Assembly: GCA_021442155.1 (NCBI GenBank)
Contig: CM038222.1
Span: forward strand, 110,735,121 to 110,799,120
From: Cymbidium sinense
Taxonomy: Eukaryota > Streptophyta > Magnoliopsida > Asparagales > Orchidaceae
Direction of reading: 5' to 3'
Length of the DNA: 64,000 bases
Shown here one piece after another: positions 39,101-51,363 of this stretch. The translations under genes and the position numbers were made by a program. Under the pieces are notes generated by a model. It worked only from the letters and a program-made list of their open reading frames with translations, was not told the origin of the DNA and searched no databases. Numbering within the stretch: the stretch's first letter is position 1; every line of letters begins with the position of its first letter.

Positions 39101-40826
39101 CCAAGAAAAATTAGAGTTGAAATATTTCTAGCAAGTAGGGTTATATGCCAATTTTATATTCCTAAAGTTTTAGCTTGATTAGAATGTAATTAGAGTGTAA
39201 TTAAGGTTTTAATTATTTCATTAAAACCTAAATTAAGCCTAATTTATTAAGATTCATTAAGAGATTTTATTTTTTACTCATTCTTCACTGAAATACCTTT
39301 TCAATGAGGGTTTATTTATAATTTTTGGTTAACTGGTTGATTTACAATGATTTAATTAATTTCAAGTTATTTAATTGAATTATTTAATTCATTTAATTAT
39401 CTAATTAAGTTAATTAATTATTTCTTAGGTTTAGATAAGTTTAATAAGTTTAATTAGTGTTCTAATGTTCATTAATGTTCATTATGTTGATTTATGTTAG
39501 ATTAACATTTCCTAATTATTTTATTAAGGGTTAATTAAATTAATTAATTTAAAGGTTAAGCATATAACATTTCAATTTGCCATTAGCTTTTGAAAATGCA
39601 TACCCAAATTTTGGCAATCATCGGTGGTGAGACCGGTCCCATTAGCTTCGCCTTGACCTAATGTACGTGAGCATGAAGTTTGGTGGCTTGGCTCCCCACA
39701 GATTGCTCCACAATGCACGCTTGGTTTGAGGTGGCGTTGGTGATTTTCTAGCTTTTCAGCGATGAGGAAGACCAGTGAGGTTTCGTTCAAGCTCCCATTG
39801 AGCTTTGTAATGTATTGGTGCCTTCAATTCAGGATGAAATCCACTCATTGGGATTTCACCATTAAAGGCCATTCAACCTTCGTTAGTTCAACGCCATGCC
39901 GAAGGTGAAGGGGTCAGGATATGGTTGGGAACTTCATCGCTTGCCTTGGTGATGCTTTTGGAATAAAAAGGGGAGGTAATAGTCTCCCCTACCCCATTTT
40001 CCATGCATGGACAAAAGCTCTATACAGAGGAATTTTGATGGCCAAACTTCGGCCACTGGCAACGGCAAGGCCAGTCAAGGTGTGAGATCAACTCCCCTTG
40101 GCCTTGTGAATATATTAGAATGTTCACACCATAGATAGAGAGCTTCCTTGCTTAGTTTCTATCATTGGCCAATAGCTTTATCTTCTCTTCCTCTTCTTCT
40201 CATTCCCCTTTTTCTTTTTCTTCTCCTTGGTTGGCTAAGATTCGGGCAAACTCTTGGAGGTTTGCACCTTTGCCTTAATTGCCTTATCTATCATTGAAGG
40301 CAGCCATCCTCTTAAGAGGTGGCTTTTATTTTCTTTCTCATGGGAAGAGAGAAAGTGGGTAAGGTTGCATGGGAAGAGAAATGTTTTGATTTTTCTTCTT
40401 CCTTTATATTTTTTAAGTTTATTCTTTAAACCATAATGCAATTGATGGTTAATTACATTATGATTTGATTAAAACATTTAATATGAGTTGATTTTAAATT
40501 TAATTTCATTTTAACACATTTAGCTTAAATGAGGTAGATATTATTCCAAATAAGTTCAAATGTTCAATTCGATTCAAATGGAATGGGTTTGGATTCTTTC
40601 ATTCATTTTAATTTAGTTTTAATTTTATTTATTTGAGTTAATCCAAATTAAAAAATTTGGATTGATTCTACCTAAACCAAATAGGTTAGAATAAACTCAT
40701 AAAGATTTTCTAGGACACTAGGTGAGGTGTCCTAAGCATTGAATTAGGAGATTCCTATTTGAGAATAGGAGTTCCTAATTACTGATTTGAAATTTATGTT
40801 AACCTCATTCAAAAATTAGGTCAACA
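36107..40826 (-). repeat. 3' LTR of nested element (4,720 bp, with internal deletion)
   Basis: The plus-strand left end TGCTGGTGTTTTCTCTGG...GACACCA matches the ends of the LTRs at 8810 and 62826. The right end ...AGGTCAACA is the terminal hairpin. About 720 bp seen at 48300-49020 in the partner LTR are missing at about 39575. A TATA-like block on the minus strand lies at 37584-37593. Confidence 0.8.
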
Positions 40827-40976
40827 AATGGACCACCAATATGTGTAGTGGATTAATTAAAATACACCGCACATATTGGTGTTGATCAGATTTATCAACA
40901 AACAAGCATAAACTTGGAGTTCTAATTGATAATTTTGATCTTTTTTATTTTAAATTTTGTTTTAATTTTGATTGCA

Positions 40977-41004
40977 AAAGATAGGTATATATATACCTAT
41001 CTTT
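40977..41004. repeat. perfect 28-bp palindrome
   Basis: AAAGATAGGTATAT joined to its own reverse complement. It lies 150 bp inside the 3' LTR. The copy at 8590-8613 (GGCATATTTATGCC core) keeps the dyad with a different centre. Confidence 0.85.
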
Positions 41005-41139
41005 GCTTTGGAATATGATTCATTCCTAGAAACTTAACTTTCATTAAGTTCTAGGATGAAGAGAAATGCTATTAGGAGTAGACCCAAAGAATAGCCTAAC
41101 CCTAGTGAAATCACTATCCTAAAAAAAGATGTCTTCAGG

Positions 41140-41830
41140 GGACTTACTCTTACTTGAGAATAATGGTTATCTATGTAATTAGCTAATAAGATTGGGCTGT
41201 TAAGGGCATGATCAATCCTAGTTAGATAAAAAAAAGAGGAGAGGGGTCTTTAAAGACATGATCCAATCCTCAAAAGCTATGCTGGGAAAAAGAGGCTTGA
41301 AATGCTTGATCCTAATCTGCAGCATTGTGACTACTAAATAAGGGTCATATGGTCTTGATCCTATCTGAGTAGTCCAAAGAAATAGGGACTTTATTGGCTT
41401 GATTCCATTCCTTAGAAATTTGAATAGGATGTCAACTGGGGACTAACTCCAATGTGATTAGCTAATAAGATGGGGTCGTTAAGGGCATGATCCATCCTAA
41501 TTAGCTGAAAAGAGGAAAGGGGTCCTTAAAGACATGATCTAATCCTCAAAATAGGATGCCAACTGGGACTTACTCCTATGTGATTAGCTGATAAGATGGG
41601 GCCATTAAGGGCATGATCCATCCTAATTAGTTGAAAAGAGGAATGGGGTCTTTAAAGATAATGATCCAATCCTAAAATAGGATGCCAACTGGGGGACTTA
41701 CTCCTATGTGATTAGCTAATAAGATAGGATTGTTAAGGGCATGATCCATCCTAATTAGTTAAAAAGAGGAAAGGGGTCTTTAAAGACATGATCTAATCCT
41801 CAAAATAGGAATAGGATGCTAAATGGGGGA
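41140..41830. repeat. tandem repeat, about 127-bp unit
   Basis: Units begin at GATTAGCTxATAAGAT at 41456, 41582 and 41710, with an earlier diverged unit at about 41175. Each has TTAAGGGCATGATCCATCCT, AAAGAGGAAxGGGGTC, TTTAAAGACATGATC and ATAGGATGCCAACTGGGG blocks. A diverged stretch (41281-41420) separates the first unit. It lies next to the 3' LTR in element sense. Confidence 0.9.
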
Positions 41831-43730
41831 CTTATTCCTAAACCATGGGATTGGTGCGCAAAGGTTTACTCCAAACCCAAAAGACATAAGAAAGGTGCCA
41901 CAAAGGGTTTGCTCCTGTCTCAAATCATGTATAGGAAAGGTACAACAAAGGGCTTTCTCCTACCCTACATGTGATATGGATGAGAAAAAGTGGTCAAAGT
42001 GACTTAATCCTAATCCTCAAAGTTTTGACTAATAAGCAAGAGTTGCATGGACTTAATGCTTACTTGATTAGTCTAACTTAATGAAGGGCAATGGAAGGTT
42101 TACTTCCCTTTCTTGATTTCACTAATACTCCTTACACATGAAGAAGTTTCGTGAAGAAGGTTTCAAAGAGTTAGAATTTATTTTTGAAGGAGGACTTGGA
42201 TATATTTTGGACCCAATGCTTTACTATGCCATAAGCATAGAATTTCATCATTTTCATTCCTTTTTAATTTTTATCTCAAAGTTGTAATGAACCATGCTAG
42301 ATGTCTGATTCACTGAAGGCAAGACATCATAGGGTACTAACTTGAGAATTCTACCTTTTTGAGCTTATATGTGATTGTGTAGTTCTTTAGGCAGTAAGAA
42401 CCAGAGTCAACTAGTACTTCTCAAATGGAATTTCTTTTTTCTCTTTGGTTGAACATATACATCATTTTAGCTTTATTAACATGAATCAATAACTTATAAG
42501 GCCTTCTCTTAGATTCAATAAAGATCAAGAGATTCCTTTAAAGCTTTCCAAAGTGAATGAGAATCAAGATAATCTTTTGAATTCTCATGGAGACACAACT
42601 TTTTTTTATCTCTAATCAATAAGAGAATTGAAAAGATTAACTTATTAGAGAAATTAAGATTCTCCTGATAAGTTTGAAATTGAATTTCTTTAGTTGATTT
42701 TTTTTTCTTCTTTTAAAGGATATATGTAATGAAATTTCAAAAATGTCTTTGATTAATTTCTTATTTTTGCATTTTTGATTCTTTTGTGTTTTACTACAAG
42801 GTCTTTGAAATTACTCCAAAAGAAAATTTCAAGACTCTAGATGTAGTAATAGGACTGTTCTTCAAGTCATATTGAAGTTTCTTTTATTTTGTTTTCTTCT
42901 TTAACAAAATTTTTAATATAACCCTCTACCTAATTGAAAGTGGGATTATAAGAAATCTTGATCATGACCATTTTTGTTAAATTTCCTCAATATGTTGAGA
43001 CTGAATGATATGATTCTATAACAGAACATTCTTGTAAGGATTCTGAATGTCATATCATATGCTTTCAATTCTTCTTTTCTAGAATTATTTTAATTTGACA
43101 ATTTTCAGATAAGTTATCCTTAAGAAGGATAATCTTATGCATGAAAGTCTTTTTGATTTTTTATTTTGAATTGAGGTATGGGTAGTATGAACTAATTTTC
43201 AAGGTAAAGATTCTACCCTGGTCCTAAGATGTGGGTCATATAATGATGTTAGCTAACCAAGAAGAATATTTTTCTTCTCATGTATAGCCATCATTTTCTA
43301 GCTTTTAATTTAGCAAAAATTTTGCTTTTCTTTTACAATTTGACCACAATCGTCAGAGGACTTAGTCTATGGAAATGGCATCAAGATTAAGTTTATAGAC
43401 CGCTACATCTGGTGATCATTTTAATTTATTTCTAGATAAAGTATTCTTTAATCCCTAAAGATAGTTTGATCAAATCATCAATAGCTAACTAATTAAAGAG
43501 TTAGATCATTGATATCAACTTGTCAATTATGGAATTGGATTTTTCTTTAAATTCTAAAGGTGCATCCTAAACTTGAATACTATATAAATCTCCAGACACA
43601 TCTAAACAACATTCATGCAATGTGCTAGAGTGCCTTTCGAAAAGAAAGTTAGGACCCAAACTACTTAAGCTTTTAACTTGCAATGGCTCTATAATTCCAT
43701 AACTTTTCTTGTTTATGGTTATGCCACCTA

Positions 43731-44228
43731 CAATGGAATCGAGTATACTCAATGTGACCTTTTCCATAAAGGATATGGACCGAAAAGAAGATCTTACCAT
43801 TCTCTATCTTTTCTTTTAACTCAAGCGAGCTCATCCAATAATGGCAAAGGCTAAAATGATAAAGTATGAGATATCTCGCTTATTTTGTTCATAGGGACAA
43901 TTTTTGACTTCTAACCCTACCACTTTATTTTGATGAGGAGAAGTTTGAAGTTAAAATGTCCATTTACATTGGGTATTTTCACTTCATTTATAATGGAATC
44001 AGAGTATACTCAATAGAATCTTTGCCATTCAAAAGATATGGACTCCTGAAAAAGAAGATACGTTACATTTTTATTTAACCTACCAAGGGAGCTCACCCAA
44101 TCATGGAAAAGGCTAAAATGATAAAGCATGAGATATCTGATTATTTTTGTTTAGCTAGGGACAATTTTTTGACTTCTAACCCTACCACTTTATTTTGACG
44201 TGGAGGAATTTAAATTCAAAAATGTCTA
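43731..44228. repeat. tandem duplication, about 260-bp unit, two copies
   Basis: Copies start at 43731 and 43991 (AATGGAATC-GAGTATACTCAAT). Both contain GGCTAAAATGATAAAG-ATGAGATATC and TTGACTTCTAACCCTACCAC. Identity is about 80% by eye. Confidence 0.85.
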
Positions 44229-44873
44229 TATGCTTAGAAATTCTAGACTTCATCCTTTTGCTCTTGGATATAGTCCTTCCATCCCTTTACTTTTCTTTCT
44301 TTCTTTCTTTTGATAATATCTGATTTCATTTCCTTATGAAAGGTTACATTTGGTAATTTTCGTAGTTACAAGATTCACTAAGAAGATAGATTTACTTGAG
44401 TCATTTCCATAACATTTCATTCTTTATGAAATGACTCCACTAAATGATTTGCTAGGAAATTTGATGTTTTTGACTTTTTATCAAAATACAATATTTTATT
44501 GATTGACTTTTTGATATGATTTAAGTCTTTGCTTGATTGATCATAGAATATTATCCAACATTTCTATTTCATTTTCATGTTTTCATGGAACAACAAATCT
44601 AATAAAGCCAATTTAAGATTGGTAAAAATGACTTTCTAAAGATGTTACACTTCTAAATTCAAAATTATTTAGTAGAGTGAGCCATTTAAGATTGGCATAA
44701 TGACTTCCTTGAAAACATTATTTTTTGAAATCAGAATTTTCTATTGGAATAAAATATTTAGTGAGGTCATTTAGGAGTAGCTGAATGATATCTTAAAGAC
44801 TCAACACTTTAGGATGAATATGAACATCCTTCCATAATCAATATTTTTCTTCTTTTTCTTTTCATTTGATTCC

Positions 44874-44955
<82 letters not shown>
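44874..44955 (+). repeat. (ATT)n microsatellite, about 27 units
   Basis: An uninterrupted trinucleotide run. Confidence 0.95.
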
Positions 44956-46984
44956 TATTCAGGCTGGATAAGACCATCCAAGAGCATTTAAAAATGTTTC
45001 ATGAATTCCTATGTTGCTCTTTTTCATGTTTGAATTTTGGTCTTCAATCAACAATGTGATTGAGGCTAAGTTCTTTTTCTAGGTTGAGTTTTCAAGATTG
45101 AATTTTCATGAAGTCGAAAACTCCTTTCTTTATTTGATTGAATGTATATGGCACCATCTTATCAAAGTTTGATTAGAAATAGGCCTATATAAATTCACTT
45201 TGATGTTGACCAATGCACTTGGATCAACATATATTTTGGAGATTTTCTTCTTTTAAATTTTCCACATCAACTAAGATGTTAATAAGTTCTTAGTAGTCTA
45301 TCTTCATCACAGAAGATAATCCTAGAACTTCTTTATAGTGGAATGCCACATCAGGAAGTTGCTTATAGTTAAGTAAGGCAAATTACATGATTATGTAATA
45401 TCATGCTTTACTTTAATTTATTTTTCAATTTTATTTTATTTTATTTCATATTTCATTTTATTTTTAACAGAGCATTATGTTTCTTGATTTTGTAAGCAAC
45501 TTCTCTAAGATGGGCAAGACATCACATTTTCAGGATGACTTATTTGTCATTTCTTTTCAATGTCATTTGAGGTGGTATAAATCTACCATTTTGAATTTGA
45601 TTTCAAGAATTTCCATTTCGATATGAAGGGAAGGTAGGTCTAACTCTATTCTTAATAGATCAATAGACCTCATAATCTATTCATTTAGAGGATCATCATT
45701 TAAAAGAGGACCTTCTAGGTAGATGTTGTGCTATTAGAAAGTCAAGTTTGATTTGAATTATTTTATAGCACATATAAGATTAAAGGTAATCTCAGCTTGC
45801 AATGGAATCTTTGACCACTATACTTGACATTAAGACAATGTCAAATAGGTCATAAGACATTACAAAAGATTTTCTTTAGCTTCACTTTATACTAAAAGTA
45901 TATAATGCCTTAGTCTTTGAATAGAGAAAACTAGGGCTTTCTTCATTCATTTGGATTGACAAAGTCCTAAGTGATTTATCTATCAACTTATCAGAGATAG
46001 AAGTTTCATATTTTACTCTGAGAGATAGAAATATCATCCATAGAACCCAATCCTAAGGTCATGATTTCTTTAGAAGAATTAATCTTCATTTATTTTCTTT
46101 TCATGATTTAGCCTTAAAATTAATTAAAGTCATTCACGAAATATCATTTCATTTAATGAGAGGAAATACTCATTAAAGAAGTTGATTTAAATTTATTGGT
46201 TTAGATTTTATTCATTTAAACTTTATCAGGAGAATTAGAATTCTCTTTCGCTACCCTCTCTTTTCTTTTATTGATTAGGAGCAAAAGCAAATCTTATCAC
46301 TTTTTTTTTGTAAGTCATGTCTTCTTCCTCTTTTGACTCTCTCCCAAACTCTTAAGAATTTATGGTTTTGAAAAGGTCTAAAAGAAGTCACTCCTTAGAA
46401 TTGGCCAGTCAGCTTGAATAACTAATTTTCTAATATTCTAGTGGACTTGTGGAAATGTTTAAGATTAAAGCTGATTTGCATTTATATAAAAAAATTTTCT
46501 TCTATAAGGATGGAAGACTTACATATAGTTCCTTAATCAACCTCTGCCTAAGGTCAATAAGGCATTCTTTTGGGATAAAAAAATTTTTATCCCCTTTTTT
46601 ATTTTCTTTTAAATTGAGTCTTCTTTAAATGCAATTCAAGCTTCAATCATAGTGATAAAGGGGTAATAGGCATAACTATGCCTTCTTTTGATTTAAATTT
46701 CTCAGGATTTGAAGGAACTCCTTCATTTCAATTTACATCCTTAGGTGTTTTAACACCTTTGAATGTAGTAGAATAAAGGGTATCCATTCAAGGACCCTAT
46801 CCTGATTCTCTTTAACTTTAATACAAAGCCAAAGTAAGATCAAGGATAACTTTAACTTTGAGACTTTATTTTTGGAGATTTTCTTTTTAAATTTTGAAGT
46901 ACCATATTGTAATGGTTTCAAATCCATCTTCAGCAGATTTATGTCATAACAAAAATGACTTAATTTTTATTCATTTCTCTCACC

Positions 46985-49900
46985 TCTCTTTTGAATTTGT
47001 TTGATTTTTACCATTGGTTGGTTTTAGTTCAAATGGCTTAGTGATTTAATTCCCATTTTTATTTCATTTTATTTTTTTTAAAGTTATATAGGTTTTCAAG
47101 ATTGAGCAATAAAGTGAATTTCATTTTTAGGTGAAACTCACTTTATTCCACATCCTAAATCCTAATGAAGTTTTCAAAAGTCTAACTAAAATCCTTAAGT
47201 ATTTTAATTAATCCTTTTGATGCTATTTATGTTTGGATTGGTTTATTGTTTCTTTTATTTTTTAGATTTGATTTGAATTATTTCATTTTTTTTTGAATTA
47301 CTTTGTTTGATTTAATTTGTTTGATTTATTTCATTTTGAATTAAGTTATACGAGTTTCATTTAATTTGACTTTTTTTAATTTAATGGGTTTAGATCAAAG
47401 TTTGATTTCATTCAATTTAACTTAAGTTATTAAATCATGGATTCATAAGCTTAAGGTTTAAGTTCACTAATATGGATTTGTCCCTTAGGTTTATTCATGG
47501 ATTAGGTTTAACCTAAAGTACTTAGGTTAATTATTTGATCTGATTTAATTGACCTAAGTTTTAGATTCATTCTTAAATTCATTAGAGATGACTAATTTCA
47601 TTAAATTTTATTAATTTAAAGTTTAAGTTAATTAATAATTTTATTAACTTAAGGTTTTACTTAATTAACCTAAGATTGAATTTTATCACTTTAATTGACT
47701 TAGAAAATTTAGAGAAGTTCCTTAATACTTTTCTGATATTTGATTGAAATTAATTTGAATTACCATTTAATTTAATAGATTAATTAATTTCCTTTACCTA
47801 AAATTTTATTAACATTGACCTAAGGATATAGAAATTTAAGAACTCCTAATCCAAAAATCAATTAGACTTGAAATATTTCTGGAAAGTAGGGTTATATGTC
47901 AATTTTATATCCCTAAAGTTTTAGTTTGATTAAAGATATAATTAGGGTGTAATTAAGGATTTAATTATTTCATTCAAACTTTAATTAAGCCTTATTTATT
48001 AATATTCATTAAGGGATTTTATTTTTCACTTATTCTTCACTAAAATACCTTCTAATGAGGGTTAATTTATAATTTTTGGTTAGCTGGTTGATTTACTATA
48101 ATTTAATTAAATTATTTAATTCATTTAATTATCTAATTAAGTTAATTAATGATTTATTATGTTTAGATAGGTTTAATTAAGTTTAATTAGTGTTTTGATG
48201 TTCATTAATGTTCATTATGTTGATTTAAGATTATTAAATTAACATTTCCTAATTATTTCATTAAGGGTTAATTAATTTAATTAATTTAAAAGTTAACCAA
48301 ATGAAATTTCAATTTCCCTTGAATTCAAAGAATTAAATCCCCAAAAATTCACCTAAGGTGCGTTTTATGCTTAATTTAATTTCCCCAAAGTTTCCAACTA
48401 ATTGGATTATTAATTTGAGAGTAATTAGGGTTTAATGTTTTCATTTAAACCCAAAATAAGGGGAAAATACCAAATAAAAATTGAGGATTTTAAATTTTAT
48501 GGATTCCTCTCATGAAGATGAATCCATAGAGCTTTAATTGTAATTTTCTGATTTATATTTGATTTTCTAAGATTTTTTGAAGTTTTTTGTATTTTTTAAA
48601 TATTTAATCCGTTAAATAGCAACTTTTAACTATTTTAAGTGACGGTCCCACACGGCGTGGCAAGCTGCATGGCACACACCTATGTGGCTTGTTTGTCCAC
48701 ATGGTGCCACTTCAATGGTCCAAGCGAATCCCACGTGGTGCCATGCCAGCCCCTGGTGTCCTTAAAGGGTTTAATCCAATGGTACGCCTAGATCAGAGTC
48801 GTTCTATCCTAAGAGAAGGTATCGTATGATTAAATCAAGCTCACGGTGAAATGATAGACATCTTGTGAATCTCTAGCGATCGTCAGCAAATTAAGCCCAT
48901 ATTTCAATCCCAAATCAATTAGTGATTGAATTAGGATTAGTCCATATGGTTGGATACATTTAAGGATCCAACTTTTTTCACAAAGCTCCAAAACTAACGA
49001 TTAAGAGGGAGGGAGAAAATGCATACCCGGATTCCAATGATCACCAGTGGTGAGACCGATCGATCCCGTTAGCTTCGCCTTGAACCAACAAACTTGTGCA
49101 TGAAGTTTGGTGGCTTGGCTCCCCATGGATTGCTCCCTAGACCAACGTACGCTAAGTTTGAGGTGGCGTTGGCCATTTTTTGGCTTTCCATCAATGAGGA
49201 GGGCCAGTGATGTTTCATTTGAGCTCTCCTTGAGCTTTGGAAGGTATTGGTTCCTTCAATTCAGAATGTAATCCACTCATTAGAATTTCACCATTAGAGG
49301 TCGTTCGGCCTTTAAACATTCATCAGCGTGCTGGTGGTGATGAAGGGGTCAGGATATGGTTGGGAACTTCATCACTTGCCTTGGCGATGATTTTGGAATG
49401 AAAATGGGGAGGTAATAGTCTCCCCTACCCCATTTTCCATGCTTGGCTGAAAACTCTATAAGGAGGAATTTTGATGGCCGAACTCCGGCCACCTGCGGCG
49501 GCAAGGCCGGTCAAGGTGTGAGATCAACTCCCCTTGGCCTTATGAATATATTAGAATGTTCACACCATAGATAGAGAGCTTCCTTGCTTAGTTTTAATCA
49601 TTGGCTAAGAGCATTATCTTCTCTTCTCCTTCTTCCCTTTCCCCTCTTTCTTTCTCTCCTCCTTGTTTGGCTAAGATCAGGGCAAACTCTTGGAGGTTTG
49701 CACCTTTTCTTTAATTGCCTTCTCTACCATTGAAGGCAGCCATCCTCTTAAGAGGTGGCTTTTATTTTCTTTCTCATGGGAAGAGAATGAGTGGGTAAGG
49801 TTGCATGGGAAGAGAAATATTTTGATTTTTCTTCTTCCTTTGAATTTTTTAAATTTATTCTTTAAACCATAATGTAATTGATGGTCAATTGCATTATGAT

Positions 49901-50215
49901 TTGAGTAAACCATTTAATATGAGTTAGGTATGATTACAAATGAGTTCAAATGATCAATTTGATTCAAATGGAATGGGTTTGGATTCTTTCATTCATTTTA
50001 ATTTGGTTTTATTTTTATTTATTTTAGTTAATCCAAATTGAAATTTTGGATTGATTCTACCTATACCAAATAGGTTAGAAAAAACTCATAAAGATTTTCT
50101 AAGACACTATGTGAGGTGTCCTAAGCATTGAATTAGGAGATTCCTATTTGAGAATAGGAATTCATAATTACTAATTTCAAATTGATGTTAACCTCATTCA
50201 AAAATGAGGTCAATA
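46985..50215 (-). repeat. 5' LTR of nested element, truncated (about 3.2 kb)
   Basis: It starts on the minus strand at 50215 (TATTGACCTCATTTTTGAATG, with the usual TG changed to TA) and aligns with 38262-40826. It retains the GC-rich U3 segment 48640-48860, which includes a CACGTG G-box at 48732-48737, that is lost from the partner LTR. Similarity to the partner stops at about 46985. Confidence 0.75.
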
Positions 50216-50220
50216 ATGAA
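50216..50220. repeat. TSD (ATGAA), right, of nested element
   Basis: It matches 36102-36106. Confidence 0.6.
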
Positions 50221-50706
50221 TGCTCAAAAATGTGATATCAAATCATCACATAGAAAGTAAAAAACAAGCCTAATATATATAACTATTAGGCTTGAACTAA
50301 ACTATGGTGTCTTATTTTCTTATATCAAAGCCCTAAAAAACTAACAAAATATTTCATTCTCAGTTTTCCTAAAACTTGAATTTCGATAGCTCAAATAATC
50401 TCTACTTAGTTTTTTTAAGATCTGAATTAATGTAATATAAATGGATCATGAGTTTCTATAAGTTATGTGTAGAAATTAGGGATATTAGAAAATAGTAGAA
50501 TCTTAATAGTTCAATTAATTATATTGCAATGGTTTATCAACTTAAATTGCATACCTCACTAAAACTTTCCCGGCCTCCATTGAACAAGCACTAATAGGAA
50601 GAGCTAGAGATGGGTTGTGATGGTTTTTGCAAGCTCGATGAAGGGCACCTCGATGAATAGGCATAAAATAAGCATAGGGCAGAAGCAATGACATTGTTAA
50701 TGGAGG

Positions 50707-50906
50707 AGATGGGGTTCACTCCATAATAAATAGAAGTCAGATGAGGTTAATCATGTGGGACGAAAGTGATGACATCAGAGATGAATAACGGAGAGGGGTT
50801 GTTCTATGCGGTCAAATAGAATAGGGTGGCTAGGGTGTAAATATTAAAGTTTAGGTTGTTAGGGTGTAAATACTAATATTTTAAGTGGTAGGACTGTAAA
50901 TCCCCC
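50707..50906 (-). repeat. MULE right terminal inverted repeat
   Basis: This is the inverted partner of 30814-31013. Confidence 0.9.
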
Positions 50907-50915
50907 ATTTTTATT
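50907..50915. repeat. MULE TSD (ATTTTTATT), right
   Basis: It is identical to 30805-30813. Confidence 0.9.
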
Positions 50916-51363
50916 TCTATACATTAGCAATGTACTTGAGTTTTAAATAAGTTAAGATTGCCTTTTGATTCGTTGGGTATCTCTCCATTTCATTCTTGGT
51001 AGAGTATATTCAACTTCCACTAAATGGAGTATCGAAAAACACCCCTATTTGTTGAAATCAAATAATTGTGTTTTATAACTCTTACATTTTCAAAATAAAA
51101 TTATTCTTTTGAAAACTCCAGCCATAACAAAAATGGATAACTTTTCTTAAAGGGTAAAAAGTTATTTTCTTTTGACTACATTATGTTAAAAGCTCATTAT
51201 AATGATGTTAAAATCTCATAATAATTTGATCAATTTTCTTGTCTATAAAATAGAAAATGGTTGGCCAACTTATTTTCACTGTTGAATCTAGGACTAGCTT
51301 TTCTATGGATAGTAGATATTACCTGATGGCTCTATCATCAAGTTCAAGAGTGGTTTTCAAGAT

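Larger units (their letters stand above)
40827..46984 (-). other. internal region of nested element, no recognisable coding domain
   Basis: About 6.2 kb of AT-rich DNA, pyrimidine-rich on + and so purine-rich in element sense. The part next to the 3' LTR (40827-41060) is shared with 8540-8804. I find no gag, protease, RT or integrase motif. A 77-codon minus-strand frame (43800-43567) and a 64-codon one (46927-46733) have no recognisable domain. It contains tandem repeats at 41140-41830 and 43731-44228 and an ATT microsatellite. It is best read as untranslated or non-coding sequence of a deletion derivative. Confidence 0.6.
36107..50215 (-). mobile_element. giant-LTR retroelement derivative, 14.1 kb, nested in MULE
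   Basis: Two same-orientation LTR copies bound it: 36107-40826 (3' LTR on the minus strand) and about 46985-50215 (5' LTR, truncated). They align closely, for example 38262-39560 with 46995-48290 and 39590-40826 with 49020-50215. The 5' copy lacks its last about 2.1 kb together with any primer-binding site. The 3' copy lacks about 720 bp. The inner 6.2 kb shows no gag or pol but carries tandem repeats. The ATGAA TSD supports one insertion event. It cannot move by itself. Confidence 0.7.
30814..50906 (+). mobile_element. Mutator-like element (MULE), about 6 kb net, split by a 14-kb retroelement
   Basis: Terminal inverted repeats of about 200 bp lie at 30814-31013 and 50707-50906, both starting GGGGGATTTACAGTCCTACC when read inwards, with matching blocks such as GAACAACC and CTCTCCGTTATTC. 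Identity is roughly 80-85% by eye. A perfect 9-bp TSD flanks them. The plus-strand transposase remnant lies at 31400-33480. The stretch 33560-36100 is AT-rich with one small open frame (34687-34917) and a tandem duplication (35505-35650), with no recognisable gene. The right arm (50216-50706) holds nothing I recognise. The MULE sits about 50 bp after the gypsy LTR. Confidence 0.92.

Noticed and set aside
40235..40441. Similar 60-78-codon frames on both strands at 40235-40441 and 49677-49913, suggesting a conserved small gene
   Set aside because: The two places are the same segment of the two LTRs of one element. Similarity comes from LTR duplication, not from protein constraint.
41140..41830. 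CRISPR-like spaced repeats
   Set aside because: The units are long, adjoining and diverged, inside a plant retroelement. There are no unique spacers and no cas genes.
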